Assembly (NCBI GenBank): GCA_914767715.1
Contig: OU612071.1
Location: 6,183,493 to 6,247,492 of the forward strand
Direction: 5' to 3'
Origin: Membranipora membranacea
Lineage: Eukaryota > Bryozoa > Gymnolaemata > Cheilostomatida > Membraniporidae
DNA length: 64,000 nucleotides
Shown: piece by piece, positions 63,101 through 64,000 of the stretch
How the letters are laid out: each line of letters starts with the position of its first letter
How positions within the stretch are numbered: position 1 is the first letter of the stretch
Made by a program: the position numbers and the translations under genes
The notes under the pieces: generated by a model
Seen by the model: only the letters and a program-made list of their open reading frames with translations
The model's database searches: none
What the model was told of the DNA's origin: nothing

Positions 63101-63767
63101 GAAGCTGTCATAGCATTATTTTGATGCAAGCTCATGCCAAGTGGAATCAAAATTCAGGTCGTGTCATGCCATGAGAATAGAGATAAATACAGATTTATTC
63201 CAGATATATATATTGTTGGTTTTGTAGAACAAGAAGAAACTCCTCCCCTGGATCAAACACATTACCAACCACATGTGGTATGCCGCTTCAAACTGTGGTG
63301 GAGACCCGGACCTGCTGGTTCAGATTTTTGACTCTTGCCGGTTTCATGTGGTGAACAAGCATGAGTTTGAGGGGTATGATGCTATCAAACGGTGCCTACA
63401 CGACCCCATGTCCAGGTAAGAGAAATGATTGACAGGACTGAACGCCAGAAAAATATCAGACATGATATATATTTTAAAGTTGTCCTCTCGTGTTTTCCTT
63501 ACCCAAAGAGAGGGCAACTTTGTGAACATCTGAATACAAATATTTATAGGGAGCATGAACTAAAGTAATCTGTTGGCTCTCAGATTGCTATTTCTGTCCA
63601 CTTGTGACAAAAGTTTCACTTACCTACCAATATAATTTGTAGAGATGAAATTCGTCAATGGGAGTGGCTCGAGAAGGGCAGCCCTGCCCACAATCTTCTA
63701 ATTACGGAGCTGGAGAAACCTCACTTCCGTAAATATCTGGCTAAATTGTCAGAGTCAATCCACACTG
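60187..63767 (+). CDS. THAP + Kolobok-like DDE transposase gene, partial (continues past the window)
   Basis: Exon 60187-60359 (MAPKCFVCG) splices in phase to 61197-61230 (YFCTSHF), giving the C-x2-C and C-x2-H halves of a THAP-like finger. A proline-rich exon is likely at about 61722-61904. The DDE part is clear: an exon ending at 62385 (GDGRFDSPRHSTRYCHYLFV), then 62585-62735 (ETGKV...CVATDGHTG), 62922-63031 (GIGAYMRTVHPEKNHQLDVW), 63228-63415 (LLPWIKHITNHMW) and 63643-63767 (WLEKGSPAHNLL...IHTG). All four downstream junctions agree in phase with consensus splice sites. These motifs match the animal transposase family with GDGRxDSPGH and DVWHxxK that I assign to Kolobok. The stretch 61905-62298 does not give the expected middle of the protein, so a deletion or missed exons is possible. 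The C-terminus lies beyond the window. Confidence 0.68.
63477..63523. repeat. Short hairpin repeat (GTTGTCC family) in a transposase intron
   Basis: AAAGTTGTCCTCTC and GAGAGGGCAACTTT form arms of 14 bp around a loop of about 19 bases. It sits in the intron between 63415 and 63643. Confidence 0.65.
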
Positions 63768-64000
63768 GTCTGTCAGTTCACCACACAAGCTTCTCTGTAT
63801 ACATACAACTATTGTCAAAATTGAATTATAATATAACGGTAAAATTAATTGTGTGACAGGGCATTGGTCTAACCAACAACCAACCAACCAACCGGACAAA
63901 TCTTATGGGATAGACATCACATTTATTTCAATTGAGATCGTCCAAGTTTTATACACATCATGAATGGTCCAGAGGAATCTGGATAGCCTAATACTACTTC

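Overview
The window is an AT-rich stretch of nuclear DNA from an invertebrate animal. Genes are split by GT-AG introns, polyadenylation signals are AATAAA, and SINE-like and TIR elements are everywhere. A demosponge is my best guess, with low confidence. The reasons are a cytosolic fungal-type tyrosinase, a GlnD-type nucleotidyltransferase with TPR-like repeats, a PAN/FN3 receptor with a short tyrosine-motif tail, a DUF4806 gene and THAP-type transposases. A cnidarian or placozoan is not excluded. No bacterial, organellar or CRISPR features were seen.

Layout. 2.2-4.9 kb (-): tyrosinase with a tiny first exon. 9.3-13.05 kb (-): nucleotidyltransferase/TPR-like protein with one in-frame TAA. 19.1-23.04 kb (-): secreted NHL beta-propeller protein, also with one in-frame TAA and a SINE beside its propeller exon. 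23-30.6 kb: no gene, several DNA-transposon relics. 30.6-37.2 kb (+): nine-exon DUF4806 gene. 37.2-41 kb: repeats, including a perfect 138-bp palindrome and a degenerate telomere-like tract. 41.1-48.55 kb (-): twelve-exon single-pass receptor whose splice phases all agree and give a 950-residue reading frame. 49.5-50.2 kb: a retroposed U2 snRNA-derived element followed by a TTAA-flanked MITE. 52.5-55 kb (+): broken THAP/DDE (Harbinger/ISL2EU-like) transposase. 60.2 kb to the window end (+): THAP plus Kolobok-like transposase gene with regular introns, cut by the window edge.

The genes do not form an obvious pathway. The most interesting host genes are the receptor, whose tail carries YxN and YxxP SH2-docking-like motifs, the NTase/TPR-like gene and the NHL gene. 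Much of the remaining sequence is recognisable as small transposon families present in two or more copies, including a dispersed family of roughly 25-47 bp hairpins with GTTGTCC/GGACAAC arms. All gene models were made by eye from reading frames and splice signals; no database search was possible.
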